Positions 6,929 to 12,817 of a DNA stretch of 12,817 nucleotides are shown here, in pieces. The stretch's first letter is position 1, and each line of letters starts with the position of its first letter. The stretch is from contig PWIZ01000267.1 of assembly GCA_003560175.1 (NCBI GenBank), forward strand, positions 1 through 12,817. The letters are read 5' to 3'. Source of the stretch: Halomonas sp. GTDB taxonomy: Bacteria; Pseudomonadota; Gammaproteobacteria; Pseudomonadales; Halomonadaceae. A program made the translations under genes and the position numbers. The notes beneath the pieces were generated by a model that saw only the letters and a list, made by a program, of their open reading frames with translations, was not told where the DNA came from and did not search any database.

Positions 6929-8248
6929 TCACGGATAACGGAACAGGGGTTGGATGGTCACCGCCTCGCCGGCGGCCACGGCCGCGCGGTCGGCGGCGAT
7001 CTCGATCAGACAGTTGGCCTGGACCATGGAAGAGAGGATGCCGGAGCCCTGGGCGCCGGTGCCGGCGACCCGCAGCCGCCCCTCGGCGTCGCAGCGATAG
7101 ACGCCGCGCAGATAGTCGACGCGCCCGGTGCGGCTCGTCAGCGCCTGGTCGACCACGGCGACCCACCGCGGCGGCGCCACCGCCGCCCGGCCCGGCAGCC
7201 TACCCTGCAACCTACCCTGCAACTTGGCCAGCAGCGGGGCAGCGAACTGCAGGAAGGTGACCATGGCCGCCACCGGGTTGCCGGGCAGGCCCAGGAAGGG
7301 CACGCCGTGGGGGCCGAGGCGGCCGCAAGCCAGCGGTCGGCCGGGACGCATGGCGATTTTCCAGAAGCCCAGCTCGCCCTGGGCCGCCAGGGCCGCCCGG
7401 GTGTGGTCGGCATCGCCCACCGAGACGCCACCGCTGGTGATCACCAGGTCCGCAGCATTGGCGGCCCGGCTCAGGGCATCGGCGATGGCATCGCGGGTGT
7501 CGGGCAGGATGCCCAGGTCGAGCACCTCGGCGCCGTGCTCGGCGGCCAGCGCCATCAGGCTGTAGCGGTTGGCATCATAGATACTCGCCTCGGGCAGCGG
7601 CTGGCCCGGGGCGGTCACCTCGTCGCCGGTGGAGAAGAGCGCCACCCGGGGGCGGCGAGCCACCGCCACCTCGGCGCGGCCCAGGGAGGCCAGCAGGCCC
7701 AGCTCCGCGGCCCCCAGCCGGGTGCCGGCGGGAAGCGCCAGGGCGCCCCGGGCGATGTCCTCGCCGGCCTGACGCACGTTCTGGCCGCGCCTGACCCGGT
7801 CGGGGGTATCGACGATGGCCCAGCGTACGCCGCCGGCGCCCGCCTCGTCCGCCAGCTGCTCGCTCATGATCACGGTATCGGCACCGGGCGGCAGGGGGGC
7901 CCCGGTGGTGATGCCGGCACACTCCCCGTGGGCCAGCGGGCCCGGGGGCGCCTGGCCGGCGTGGATCTCCACCACCCGACGGAAGCGCGACGGAAGCGCG
8001 CTCTTCTCCAGGCCGCTCGCCTCCCCGCCTTGGGCGGGCCAGGCCACGGCGATGCCGTCCATGGCGGCATTGGTGCACTGGGGCACGTCATGGGGCGAGA
8101 CGGCGTCCTCGGCCAGCACCCGGCCGTGGGCCAGGGCCAGGGGAAGGGATTCGGCGGACAGCGGGCCCGCGACCAGCGAGAGCACCGCTTCCCGGGCCTC
8201 CTCCACGGCCAGCATGCGCTCGCCCAATTCGAAGCAGGAGAGGGTCAT
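6929..8248 (-). CDS. moeA: Molybdopterin molybdotransferase
   Basis: MoeA inserts molybdate into molybdopterin, normally acting on adenylylated molybdopterin made by MogA/MoaB. The 439-residue product is slightly longer than E. coli MoeA (about 411). It shows NAAMDGIAV (60-68), [10 protein letters not shown] (121-130), [11 protein letters not shown] (155-165), STGDEV (206-211), YDANRYSL (224-231), [13 protein letters not shown] (271-283), RPGRPL (301-306) and LPGNPVAA (321-328). A short tandem [12 protein letters not shown] lies at 343-354. Its ATG overlaps the mobB stop as ATGA, indicating coupled translation. No mogA or moaB gene is present in the window. Confidence 0.96.
   Translation of the reverse strand: MTLSCFELGERMLAVEEAREAVLSLVAGPLSAESLPLALAHGRVLAEDAVSPHDVPQCTNAAMDGIAVAWPAQGGEASGLEKSALPSRFRRVVEIHAGQAPPGPLAHGECAGITTGAPLPPGADTVIMSEQLADEAGAGGVRWAIVDTPDRVRRGQNVRQAGEDIARGALALPAGTRLGAAELGLLASLGRAEVAVARRPRVALFSTGDEVTAPGQPLPEASIYDANRYSLMALAAEHGAEVLDLGILPDTRDAIADALSRAANAADLVITSGGVSVGDADHTRAALAAQGELGFWKIAMRPGRPLACGRLGPHGVPFLGLPGNPVAAMVTFLQFAAPLLAKLQGRLQGRLPGRAAVAPPRWVAVVDQALTSRTGRVDYLRGVYRCDAEGRLRVAGTGAQGSGILSSMVQANCLIEIAADRAAVAAGEAVTIQPLFRYP
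7187..7222. repeat. 12-bp tandem repeat inside moeA
   Basis: CCTACCCTGCAA occurs twice in perfect tandem (7199-7210, 7211-7222), with a degenerate third unit at about 7187-7198. It encodes [12 protein letters not shown] in MoeA (residues 343-354). The unit keeps the reading frame. Confidence 0.85.
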
Positions 8249-8841
8249 GACGAAGGCTCCTGTTCGGCAGCGGCGCGCGGTGCACGCTCTTGCGGCCAGC
8301 GCGCCGGCCAGGCGGCGATCCAGTCGGCAAGCGCCGTGAGATCGTTGAGGTCCAGCGCCTCGACGCCGGTCGGCAGGGCCAGGGCCTCGTCGCTGGCCAC
8401 CGCCCTCACCCAGGGGTCCTGGGCCACCCGCAGCGGCTTGCCCAGGGCCGGGCGGTGGAGCTCCAGCTTGGGCAGCGGCCAGGCCTTGAAGCCCTCCACC
8501 AGCACCAGGTCGGGCCGCTGGGTGGCCACCAGCGCCACCAGCCGGGCCAGGTCGGGCTCCTGCTGGTCGGGGGTCTCCATCATCATCGCCAGCCGCCCAT
8601 GGGAAGCCACCAGCATGGGGGCGGCGCCGGCCTGGCGCAGCCGGTGGCTGTCCTTGCCGGGCTGGTCGACGTCGAAGGTGTGATGGGCATGCTTGATCAC
8701 CGCCACGCGCAGGCCGCGCTCGGCCAGGCGCGGCAGCAGCGCCTCGAGCAGGGTGGTCTTGCCGGTGCCGCTCCAGGCCGCGATGCCCAGCAGCGGCAGC
8801 GATGCCTCCAGCAACAGCGGCGCCTGATCGCTCGGGTTCAT
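8245..8841 (-). CDS. mobB: Molybdopterin-guanine dinucleotide biosynthesis GTP-binding protein
   Basis: MobB is a P-loop GTP-binding partner of MobA that raises cofactor-maturation efficiency but is not strictly required in E. coli. The 198-residue product has a Walker A AAWSGTGKTTLLEAL (21-35), IKHAHHTFDVDQPGKDSHR (49-67, switch-like region) and VLVEGFK (113-119). The C-terminus (about 180-198) is a short Arg/Ala/Glu-rich tail. The ATG at 8839-8841, which lies 10 nt after the mobA stop, is chosen over a longer frame to 9039 because the extra 66 residues are low-complexity and overlap mobA. The stop overlaps the moeA start as ATGA. Confidence 0.95.
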   Translation of the reverse strand: MNPSDQAPLLLEASLPLLGIAAWSGTGKTTLLEALLPRLAERGLRVAVIKHAHHTFDVDQPGKDSHRLRQAGAAPMLVASHGRLAMMMETPDQQEPDLARLVALVATQRPDLVLVEGFKAWPLPKLELHRPALGKPLRVAQDPWVRAVASDEALALPTGVEALDLNDLTALADWIAAWPARWPQERAPRAAAEQEPSS

Positions 8842-8851
8842 AGGGCAGCGC

Positions 8852-9466
8852 TCACGGGTCGGGAGTCGGGGATTCGGGTGCAGGGTGCAGCGTCGTTTCC
8901 AGGCGCTGCCGCTCGTCGTCGGTATTGAGGTTGGCGAAGGCCGCCGGGCAGTCGGAGAAATCCACCCGGCGCCAGGCATGGCGGGCGTACCAGCGGTCGA
9001 TCTTGCGCTCGCCGCCCGCCAACGCCGCGGCCAGGTCATCGGCCAGGGCCGTACGAATCAGCGCTACGACCGGGTGAAGACGCTCGCCATCACAGGCCAC
9101 GGCGATATCGGCATCGTCCAGGCCGGCCACCAGGCGCGCCACCAGATCCTCGGGCAGTGCAGGGGTGTCACAGGGCACCACCACCAGCCAGGGTGTGGCG
9201 GCGGCGCGCAGGCCGCTGTAGATGCCCATCAGCGGACCCTGGAAGCCGCCCTCGGCGTCCTCGATGACGCGATCCGCCAGCGGGGCGTACTGGGCCTGGC
9301 TGCGATTGGCATTGATCAGCACCTCGGCAACCCGCCCGGCCAGGCGCTCGCGCACATGCGCCACCAAGGGGCGGCCGTGAAAGGCCACCAGCCCCTTATC
9401 CACACCGCCCATGCGGCGGCCCTGGCCGCCGGCCAGGATCAGGCCAGTGAGTTCGTGTTGCACCAT
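8852..9466 (-). CDS. mobA: Molybdenum cofactor guanylyltransferase
   Basis: MobA transfers GMP from GTP to Mo-molybdopterin to form the MGD cofactor used by DMSO-reductase-family enzymes such as nitrate reductase and formate dehydrogenase. The 204-residue product shows the nucleotidyltransferase signature LILAGGQGRRMGGVDKGL (9-26), GGFQGPLMGIYSG (73-85), VPCDTP (97-102, metal-binding Asp), GERLHPVVAL (127-136) and FANLNTDDE (177-185). The start at 9464-9466 has AGGAGG 7 nt upstream, far better than the upstream alternative at 9523. It is the first gene of the operon, divergent from the HTH-cupin regulator gene. Confidence 0.96.
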   Translation of the reverse strand: MVQHELTGLILAGGQGRRMGGVDKGLVAFHGRPLVAHVRERLAGRVAEVLINANRSQAQYAPLADRVIEDAEGGFQGPLMGIYSGLRAAATPWLVVVPCDTPALPEDLVARLVAGLDDADIAVACDGERLHPVVALIRTALADDLAAALAGGERKIDRWYARHAWRRVDFSDCPAAFANLNTDDERQRLETTLHPAPESPTPDP

Positions 9467-9485
9467 TGTGACCCCTCCTGTGATC

Positions 9486-9521
9486 GGCACCCCATGATGC
9501 CTGAGCGGGCCGACGGGTGCC
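9486..9521 (-). promoter_or_regulatory. Hairpin in the mobA leader
   Basis: GGCACCC and GGGTGCC (9486-9492 and 9515-9521) form a perfect 7-bp inverted repeat with a 22-base loop. It ends 7 nt before the mobA ribosome binding site at 9474-9479, so it could influence access to that site. I could not assign it to any known riboswitch class. Confidence 0.35.
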
Positions 9522-9606
9522 ACGCTGCGCCGCCGCGCAAGTCCCTGGCGTGACCCGGGTCAACGTGGCCTTACCCGAAGACGCAGGAGCCGGTATCCTA
9601 TGTGCA

Positions 9607-9634
9607 GTTTTCTTGACAGTCGTTTTCTTGACAG
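9607..9634. repeat. 15-bp-period tandem repeat upstream of the HTH-cupin gene
   Basis: GTTTTCTTGACAG is perfectly repeated at 9607-9619 and 9622-9634 with TC between, giving a 15-bp period. It lies in the divergent mobA/regulator spacer immediately before the regulator's ribosome binding site (AGGAG, 9633-9637). Each unit holds a -35-like TTGACA, but no -10 sits at the right distance before the start codon. A tandem operator for the adjacent regulator is a reasonable guess. Confidence 0.6.
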
Positions 9635-9645
9635 GAGCCACTCCC

Positions 9646-10248
9646 TTGACCGAACCCATCCCGGACGCCGGTTTCAACGTCGGCAGCAGACTGCGCCAGC
9701 TTCGCTTGGCCCGCAGCCTCTCCCAGCGGGAGCTGGCCCGCCGAGCGGGCGTGACCAACAGCACCGTTTCGCTTATCGAACAAAATAGCGTCAGCCCCTC
9801 AGTCAGTTCATTGAAGAAGATCCTCGATGCCCTGCCGGTGTCGATCAGCACCTTCTTCGCCGGCGACGAGCCGGGCACACCGCGGGCCTTCTACTACCGC
9901 GCCGCGGAACTCACCGAGATCGGCGACGGGCGCCTCTCCTTCCGGCTGGTGGCGGCGCGCCAGGTGGAGCGCAGCATGTCGATCATCCACGAGCGCTATC
10001 CCCCCGGCGCAGACACCGGCGAGGAGATGCTCGAACATGACGGTGAGGAAGGCGGCGTGGTGGTGGCCGGCGAGATCGAGCTCACGGTGAGCGGTGAGAT
10101 CGCCATACTCGGGGCCGGCGACGCCTACTACTTCGATTCAGACCTGCCCCACCGTTTCCGCAACCTGGGCGAGCAGGAGTGCGTGATCGTTAGCGCCAAT
10201 ACCCCGCCCACCTTCTCCGACGGCGGGCGCGAGCAGCATCACGCCTGA
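9646..10248 (+). CDS. PuuR-like HTH-cupin transcriptional regulator
   Basis: The 200-residue product has an N-terminal XRE-type helix-turn-helix (about residues 13-66, with LRLARSLSQRELARRAGVTNSTVSLIE; recognition helix near 37-45) and a C-terminal cupin domain (about 110-190) with EEGGVVVAGEIELTV (134-148), GDAYYFDSDLPHRFRN (158-173) and the ending SANTPPTF, which mirrors SAHTPTTF in E. coli PuuR. PuuR represses putrescine-catabolism genes; the ligand here is unknown. The chosen start is TTG 9646-9648 with AGGAG 8 nt upstream; the frame opens at 9517, but the extra 43 residues are not domain-like and cross a repeat. It is divergent from mobA and converges on the MATE gene with a 10-bp overlap of 3' ends. 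No polyamine gene is in view, so it may control the molybdenum operon, the MATE gene or itself. Confidence 0.88.
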   Translation: MTEPIPDAGFNVGSRLRQLRLARSLSQRELARRAGVTNSTVSLIEQNSVSPSVSSLKKILDALPVSISTFFAGDEPGTPRAFYYRAAELTEIGDGRLSFRLVAARQVERSMSIIHERYPPGADTGEEMLEHDGEEGGVVVAGEIELTVSGEIAILGAGDAYYFDSDLPHRFRNLGEQECVIVSANTPPTFSDGGREQHHA

Positions 10249-11594
10249 GCGGCGTCCTCGACACCGCGCCGACGAGGGCTCGCCAGGATGCGCCGCAGCA
10301 CTCCCCAGGCGGCGAGTCCGGCCAACAGGTTACCCACCGCCGCGCCGGCGGCGAGCCCCGCCAGGCCACCGAGAGTGGCGCCCAGCCACAGGCAGGGCAG
10401 GTAGAAGAGGAACAGCCGCGCGGCGGACATCAGCATGGCGCGCAGCGGCCAGCCCAGGGCGTTGCCCGCCGAGACCACGATCATGCAGACGCCGAGCGCC
10501 GCGTAGCTGGGCAGCAAGAAGCGGATCAACATCGCCAGGTCGTCGCGCACCTCGGGGTTGCCGGAGAGCGCCAACGCCACCCAAGGAGCCCCCAGGGCCA
10601 TGACCAGGCCCAGGCCCAGCTGCCACACCACGACCACCCTGAGGGCCAGGCGCATCAGGCGGTGGATCTGGGCCCAGTCGCCGGCGCCGTAGCAGCGCCC
10701 CAGCCAGGGCGGCAGCGACATGGTCATGGCCAGCACCACCATCAGCGAGAGGGTCTCCAGGCGGCTGGCCAGGCCCCAGGCCGCCACCGCGGTCTCGCCC
10801 AGCCCCGCCACCGCGGTGATCGCCAGCATGGCGGCCAGCGGCGGCATCAACTGACCGATCATGGCCGGCCCGGCAATTCCGGCAAAGGGCCTCGCCGACG
10901 CCCGCGCCTCCCGGCCCAACCCCTGCCCGCTCAGCCAGTGGGTCTCCCGCAGCCGCCGGCCCAGCACCCACAGGCCGCAGGAGAAGGCGATGGCGGTGGC
11001 CCAGGCCGCCCCCGGCAGGCCGAGTCCTGGCCAGTCTCCGATCCCGAAGATCAACAGCGGATCGAGCACCAGGTTGACCAGGCTGGTCACCACCATCATC
11101 TTGCCCGGCAGCCGGGTATCACCGTGGGCGCGAAACAGGCTATAGCCGAAGTAGAGCCCCGCCCCCAGCCAGGCCGACAGCAGCTGCGGCGCCCAGTAGC
11201 CGCGGATCAACTCGCGGGTGGCCGCATCGGCCCCCAGGCTGGCGAACACCGGCGCCTGGATCGCCCACAGCAGCAGCGCCAGCAGCGCGATGGTGGCGGT
11301 GCCGATCAGCAGCACCAGGCTACTCAGGCGCCGGGCCCGGGCCTCCTGGCCGGCGCCCAGGGCCCGGGAGATCAAGGCGGCGATGGCGATGCCGAGCCCC
11401 ACCTGGATACCGATGATCAAGAAGGAGAGCGGGAAGGTGAAGGACTGGGCGGCCAGGGGCGCGGTGCCCAGGCGGGCGATGAAGGCGCTGTCGACCAGCT
11501 GGAAGCCGAGCAGCGCCAGCACGCCGATGGCCATGGGCCAGGTCTGCCGCCACAAGGTCACGCCGAGGGCGTCGGGGGAGCGGGGGTGCGTCAC
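10239..11594 (-). CDS. MATE-family multidrug/toxin efflux transporter
   Basis: The 451-residue product is hydrophobic, with about 12 membrane helices in two six-helix halves, as in MATE (NorM/DinF-type) antiporters that export cationic drugs or metabolites in exchange for Na+ or H+. Family signatures include LLGFQLVDSAFIARLGTAPLAA (28-49), ALISRALGAG (73-82), GYSLFRAHGDTRLPGK (154-169) and LDPLLIFGIGDWPGLGLPGAAWAT (182-205). The second half begins near residue 240. The predicted start is GTG 11592-11594, which overlaps the tnpB stop as GTGA; no good ribosome binding site is present at normal spacing (GGGGAG is about 15 nt away). The next ATG lies inside helix 1, so GTG is preferred. The upstream region was apparently replaced by the tnpB element. 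Confidence 0.92.
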   Translation of the reverse strand: MTHPRSPDALGVTLWRQTWPMAIGVLALLGFQLVDSAFIARLGTAPLAAQSFTFPLSFLIIGIQVGLGIAIAALISRALGAGQEARARRLSSLVLLIGTATIALLALLLWAIQAPVFASLGADAATRELIRGYWAPQLLSAWLGAGLYFGYSLFRAHGDTRLPGKMMVVTSLVNLVLDPLLIFGIGDWPGLGLPGAAWATAIAFSCGLWVLGRRLRETHWLSGQGLGREARASARPFAGIAGPAMIGQLMPPLAAMLAITAVAGLGETAVAAWGLASRLETLSLMVVLAMTMSLPPWLGRCYGAGDWAQIHRLMRLALRVVVVWQLGLGLVMALGAPWVALALSGNPEVRDDLAMLIRFLLPSYAALGVCMIVVSAGNALGWPLRAMLMSAARLFLFYLPCLWLGATLGGLAGLAAGAAVGNLLAGLAAWGVLRRILASPRRRGVEDAAQA

Positions 11595-12523
11595 TGAAGA
11601 TCGTGACTGCTCCCCGCCCTAAGCGCTGACGCGCCACGGGCGAGGCTTCCCACTTTGCAGGCAGCAGCCGGCGACATGCCGGACTTACGCAAGCCTCCAT
11701 GGGCAGAGACGGACAGCCCGTCCGCCTTCAACTTCACTATGCCTTGATGCTTGATGTTCAGCGCCGCGTTGATGTCCCGGTCGTGCTGTGTGTGGCAGGC
11801 GGGGCAGTCCCACGACCGGACGCTCAACGGCATGGCGGCCACCTTATGCTGGCAGACATGGCAGGTCTTGGAGCTGGCAAACCACGGGTCGATCTTGACC
11901 AGATGCTTGCCCTGCTCCCTGGCCTTGTACGCCAGCTTGGTCATCAAGGCGTGCCAGGACGCATCGCCGATGTGCTTGGCGAGGCGGGCGTTTTTCATCA
12001 TGTTGCGGACCTTCAGCGTCTCGACGATCACCGCTTGGTTATCGTCAACGATCTGTCGAGAGAGCTTGTGCTGGAAGTCGTGGCGGGTATTAGCGACCCG
12101 CTCATGCGCCTTGGCGACGAGTAACCGTGCCTTGGCCCGATTGGCGCTGCCCTTCTTGGTACGGGACAACGCCTGCTGTTTGCGCTTGAGGTTCTTCTGC
12201 GCCTGCTTAAGGAAGCGCGGATAGACGGCCTTCTGCCGGGAATCGAAGAAGCGCTGGAAGGCTTGGTCGAGATTGATGCACGACTGCTGGAGAGCCATGG
12301 AATCCGCTTCTTTCAGCCAGCCATACTTGCGGGATTTCTTGGCCACCGGCAGCAGCTTTTTGATGTCGTGCTTTGCACTCAACGACTGGCCGTGGCGCTT
12401 GTAGCGGTGGGACATGATGCGAAGGCCGGTGTTGTAGCAGAAACGCACCGCGCCGAACTGGCAGTTCAGAAACGCCACCTGCTCAGTCATGGGGTAGATG
12501 CGAATCTTCACAGCCTTTAGCAT
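11591..12523 (-). CDS. tnpB: TnpB (IS200/IS605-type RNA-guided nuclease) with internal in-frame deletion
   Basis: TnpB proteins are RNA-guided DNA nucleases, ancestors of Cas12, usually about 370-400 residues. This one has 310. Seen: the N-terminal domain MLKAVKIRIYP...GAVRFCYNTGL (1-34) and ADSMALQQSCINLDQAFQRFF (73-93); RuvC-II VIVETLKVRN (165-174, Glu169); a zinc finger with CHVC (221-224) and CPAC (240-243); and RuvC-III HDRDINAALNI (247-257). Missing: everything that normally lies between the YPRF motif (101-104) and the bridging helix NLKRKQQALSRTKKGS (111-126), that is the rest of the beta-barrel RNA-binding domain and the RuvC-I Asp-Gly motif. The join at PRF suggests deletion between two PRF-coding sites, because full-length relatives appear to have PRF at both places. 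The frame stays open. The start ATG 12521-12523 is chosen because MLKAVKIRIYP is the usual N-terminus. It is very probably nuclease-dead. Confidence 0.88.
   Translation of the reverse strand: MLKAVKIRIYPMTEQVAFLNCQFGAVRFCYNTGLRIMSHRYKRHGQSLSAKHDIKKLLPVAKKSRKYGWLKEADSMALQQSCINLDQAFQRFFDSRQKAVYPRFLKQAQKNLKRKQQALSRTKKGSANRAKARLLVAKAHERVANTRHDFQHKLSRQIVDDNQAVIVETLKVRNMMKNARLAKHIGDASWHALMTKLAYKAREQGKHLVKIDPWFASSKTCHVCQHKVAAMPLSVRSWDCPACHTQHDRDINAALNIKHQGIVKLKADGLSVSAHGGLRKSGMSPAAACKVGSLARGASALRAGSSHDLQ
11603..11700 (-). ncRNA. Candidate omega RNA scaffold at the tnpB 3' end
   Basis: In this family the guide RNA overlaps the 3' end of tnpB and runs out through the right end. Here the minus strand contains CCTCGCCC (11638-11645) pairing with GGGCGGGG (11612-11619), with an inner GCGC-GTCA-GCGC stem (about 11623-11634). 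This resembles a typical nested terminal hairpin. The 5' limit is a guess. The guide would be whatever follows the right end, i.e. the first bases of the MATE gene. Whether it is transcribed is unknown. Confidence 0.4.
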
Positions 12524-12554
12524 GGAAAGCCATCGAAAACTGGAATATATATAC

Positions 12555-12583
12555 AAAATATGACACCAGGCGCCATGCCGCAA
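12555..12583 (-). promoter_or_regulatory. Possible tnpB promoter
   Basis: On the minus strand TTGCGG (12578-12583) and TATTTT (12555-12560) are 17 nt apart, within an unusually AT-rich island (12541-12563) in this high-GC window. The start codon lies about 40 nt downstream. The -35 match is weak. Confidence 0.3.
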
Positions 12584-12689
12584 CACCAGCAGTGCTATCG
12601 CACTGCCCGCCCGAGTGGGCGAGGGTTCACGCGGATTTTGCTGAACGAAAGCCACGACCCAACCGCCACGAACCTTGACTGTGGCATAG

Positions 12690-12718
12690 AAACGCGCCCC
12701 CCGGACATTGCCGGGGGG
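12690..12718 (-). terminator. Terminator-like hairpin after the right-edge gene
   Basis: A perfect 8-bp stem CCCCCCGG (12697-12704) / CCGGGGGG (12711-12718) encloses a 6-base loop. On the minus strand it is followed by GCGCGTTTCT, a weak T-rich tail, 51 nt after the stop codon of the partial gene at 12770. No better T-tract follows on the plus strand. Confidence 0.55.
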
Positions 12719-12769
12719 TCGCTGTTGTGTCCGAGCCTTGGTCAGGCTGCCATGGCCAAGAAAATGGCC

Positions 12770-12817
12770 TTACTGGCGGATGCCTTCGAAGGTGACGTAG
12801 AGCTCGAGTGCGTGCAT
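12770..12817 (-). CDS. C-terminal end of an unidentified gene (partial)
   Basis: The last 15 codons before a TAA stop read ...HALELYVTFEGIRQ. They have the strong G/C preference at third positions seen in the other genes here, and a terminator-like hairpin follows. The rest of the gene lies outside the window, so no function can be given. The competing plus-strand frame from ATG 12752 (beginning MAKKMALLADAFEG) uses a rare TTA codon and has no clear ribosome binding site, so it is less likely. Confidence 0.45.
   Translation of the reverse strand: MHALELYVTFEGIRQ

Larger units (their letters stand above)
11603..12640 (-). mobile_element. tnpB-only IS200/IS605-type element (approximate ends)
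   Basis: The element consists of tnpB, no tnpA, and hairpin-bearing ends. The left end (12598-12624) and right end (11603-11645) share, on the minus strand, CCTCGCCC, a loop, GGGCGGG and then CAGT. The left end adds a perfect hairpin GCAGTGC-TATC-GCACTGC (12589-12606) and a second, CGCCC-GAGT-GGGCG (12608-12621). Subterminal hairpins rather than terminal inverted repeats, and no target duplication, are normal for this family. Exact boundaries are uncertain by perhaps 20 nt, as no empty site is available. Without tnpA it could move only in trans. Confidence 0.65.

Noticed and set aside
6572..8683. 703-codon open frame on the plus strand
   Set aside because: It is antisense to moeA, mobB and part of the MoaC-MoaD gene, which have unmistakable family motifs. 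The predicted product is His/Gln/Gly-rich without domains, a usual artefact of high-GC coding DNA.
9594..9599. TATCCT as a -10 box for the HTH-cupin gene
   Set aside because: The only sequence at -35 distance is TTACCC, a poor match, so no promoter is annotated.
9467..9640. Molybdenum-cofactor riboswitch upstream of mobA
   Set aside because: A hairpin is present, but I could not match the longer multi-stem Moco motif by eye.
11591..12523. Established TldR-type RNA-guided repressor controlling the MATE gene
   Set aside because: Proximity and predicted loss of nuclease activity fit, but known TldRs keep the RNA-binding domain that is partly deleted here. I keep it only as a speculative finding, not an annotation.
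12752..12817. Plus-strand start MAKKMALLADAFEG at the right edge
   Set aside because: It has no clear ribosome binding site and contains a rare TTA codon. The opposite-strand frame has better codon usage and a following terminator-like hairpin.
1..12817. tRNA, rRNA or phage genes
   Set aside because: I saw no tRNA-like cloverleaf, rRNA segment or phage structural motif.

Overview
The window is high-GC gammaproteobacterial chromosomal DNA. Protein-level resemblance (MoaA, PurU, MobB, MATE, RNase J) and a REP-like intergenic repeat of this type suggest a Halomonas-like member of the Halomonadaceae. This placement rests on sequence resemblance recalled by eye, not on a search.

Layout. Positions 1-252 hold a cluster of REP-like repeats. 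Minus-strand purU (958-1812) is followed 33 nt downstream by a small membrane protein of the CbiM/ECF-permease-like family (253-924). The 385-nt gap at 1813-2197 contains a large nested inverted repeat (1911-2101) and a sigma70-type promoter for a plus-strand RNase J gene (2198-3892), which ends in a clear intrinsic terminator. A further REP copy (3985-4019) separates it from a minus-strand gene for a 96-residue H-NS-like protein with an AT-hook-like tail (4089-4379), which has its own promoter.

The core of the window is a compact minus-strand molybdenum-cofactor operon read mobA-mobB-moeA-moaC/moaD-moaE-moaA (9466 down to 4558), with 4-nt overlaps or gaps of 4-26 nt, ending at a terminator (4486-4513). 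It covers GTP to cyclic pyranopterin (MoaA, MoaC), dithiolene formation (MoaD, MoaE), Mo insertion (MoeA) and conversion to the guanine-dinucleotide cofactor (MobA, MobB). No moaB/mogA and no molybdate transporter lie in the window. MoaC and MoaD are encoded as one uninterrupted reading frame. A PuuR-like HTH-cupin regulator is divergent from mobA (9646-10248) and carries a 15-bp-period tandem repeat just before its ribosome binding site.

The right end holds a MATE-family efflux transporter (10239-11594, minus). Directly upstream, overlapping it by 4 nt, is an IS200/IS605-type tnpB-only element (about 11603-12640). Its TnpB keeps the N-terminal domain, RuvC-II Glu, zinc finger and RuvC-III Asp motif, but lacks in frame the segment that normally carries the rest of the RNA-binding beta-barrel domain and the RuvC-I Asp. 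The expected guide of its omega RNA would fall on the start codon of the MATE gene. The extreme right edge holds the last codons of an unidentified minus-strand gene and a terminator-like hairpin.

The most interesting items are the internally deleted TnpB abutting the MATE start, the MoaC-MoaD fusion with a possible internal start, and the long nested palindrome upstream of RNase J.
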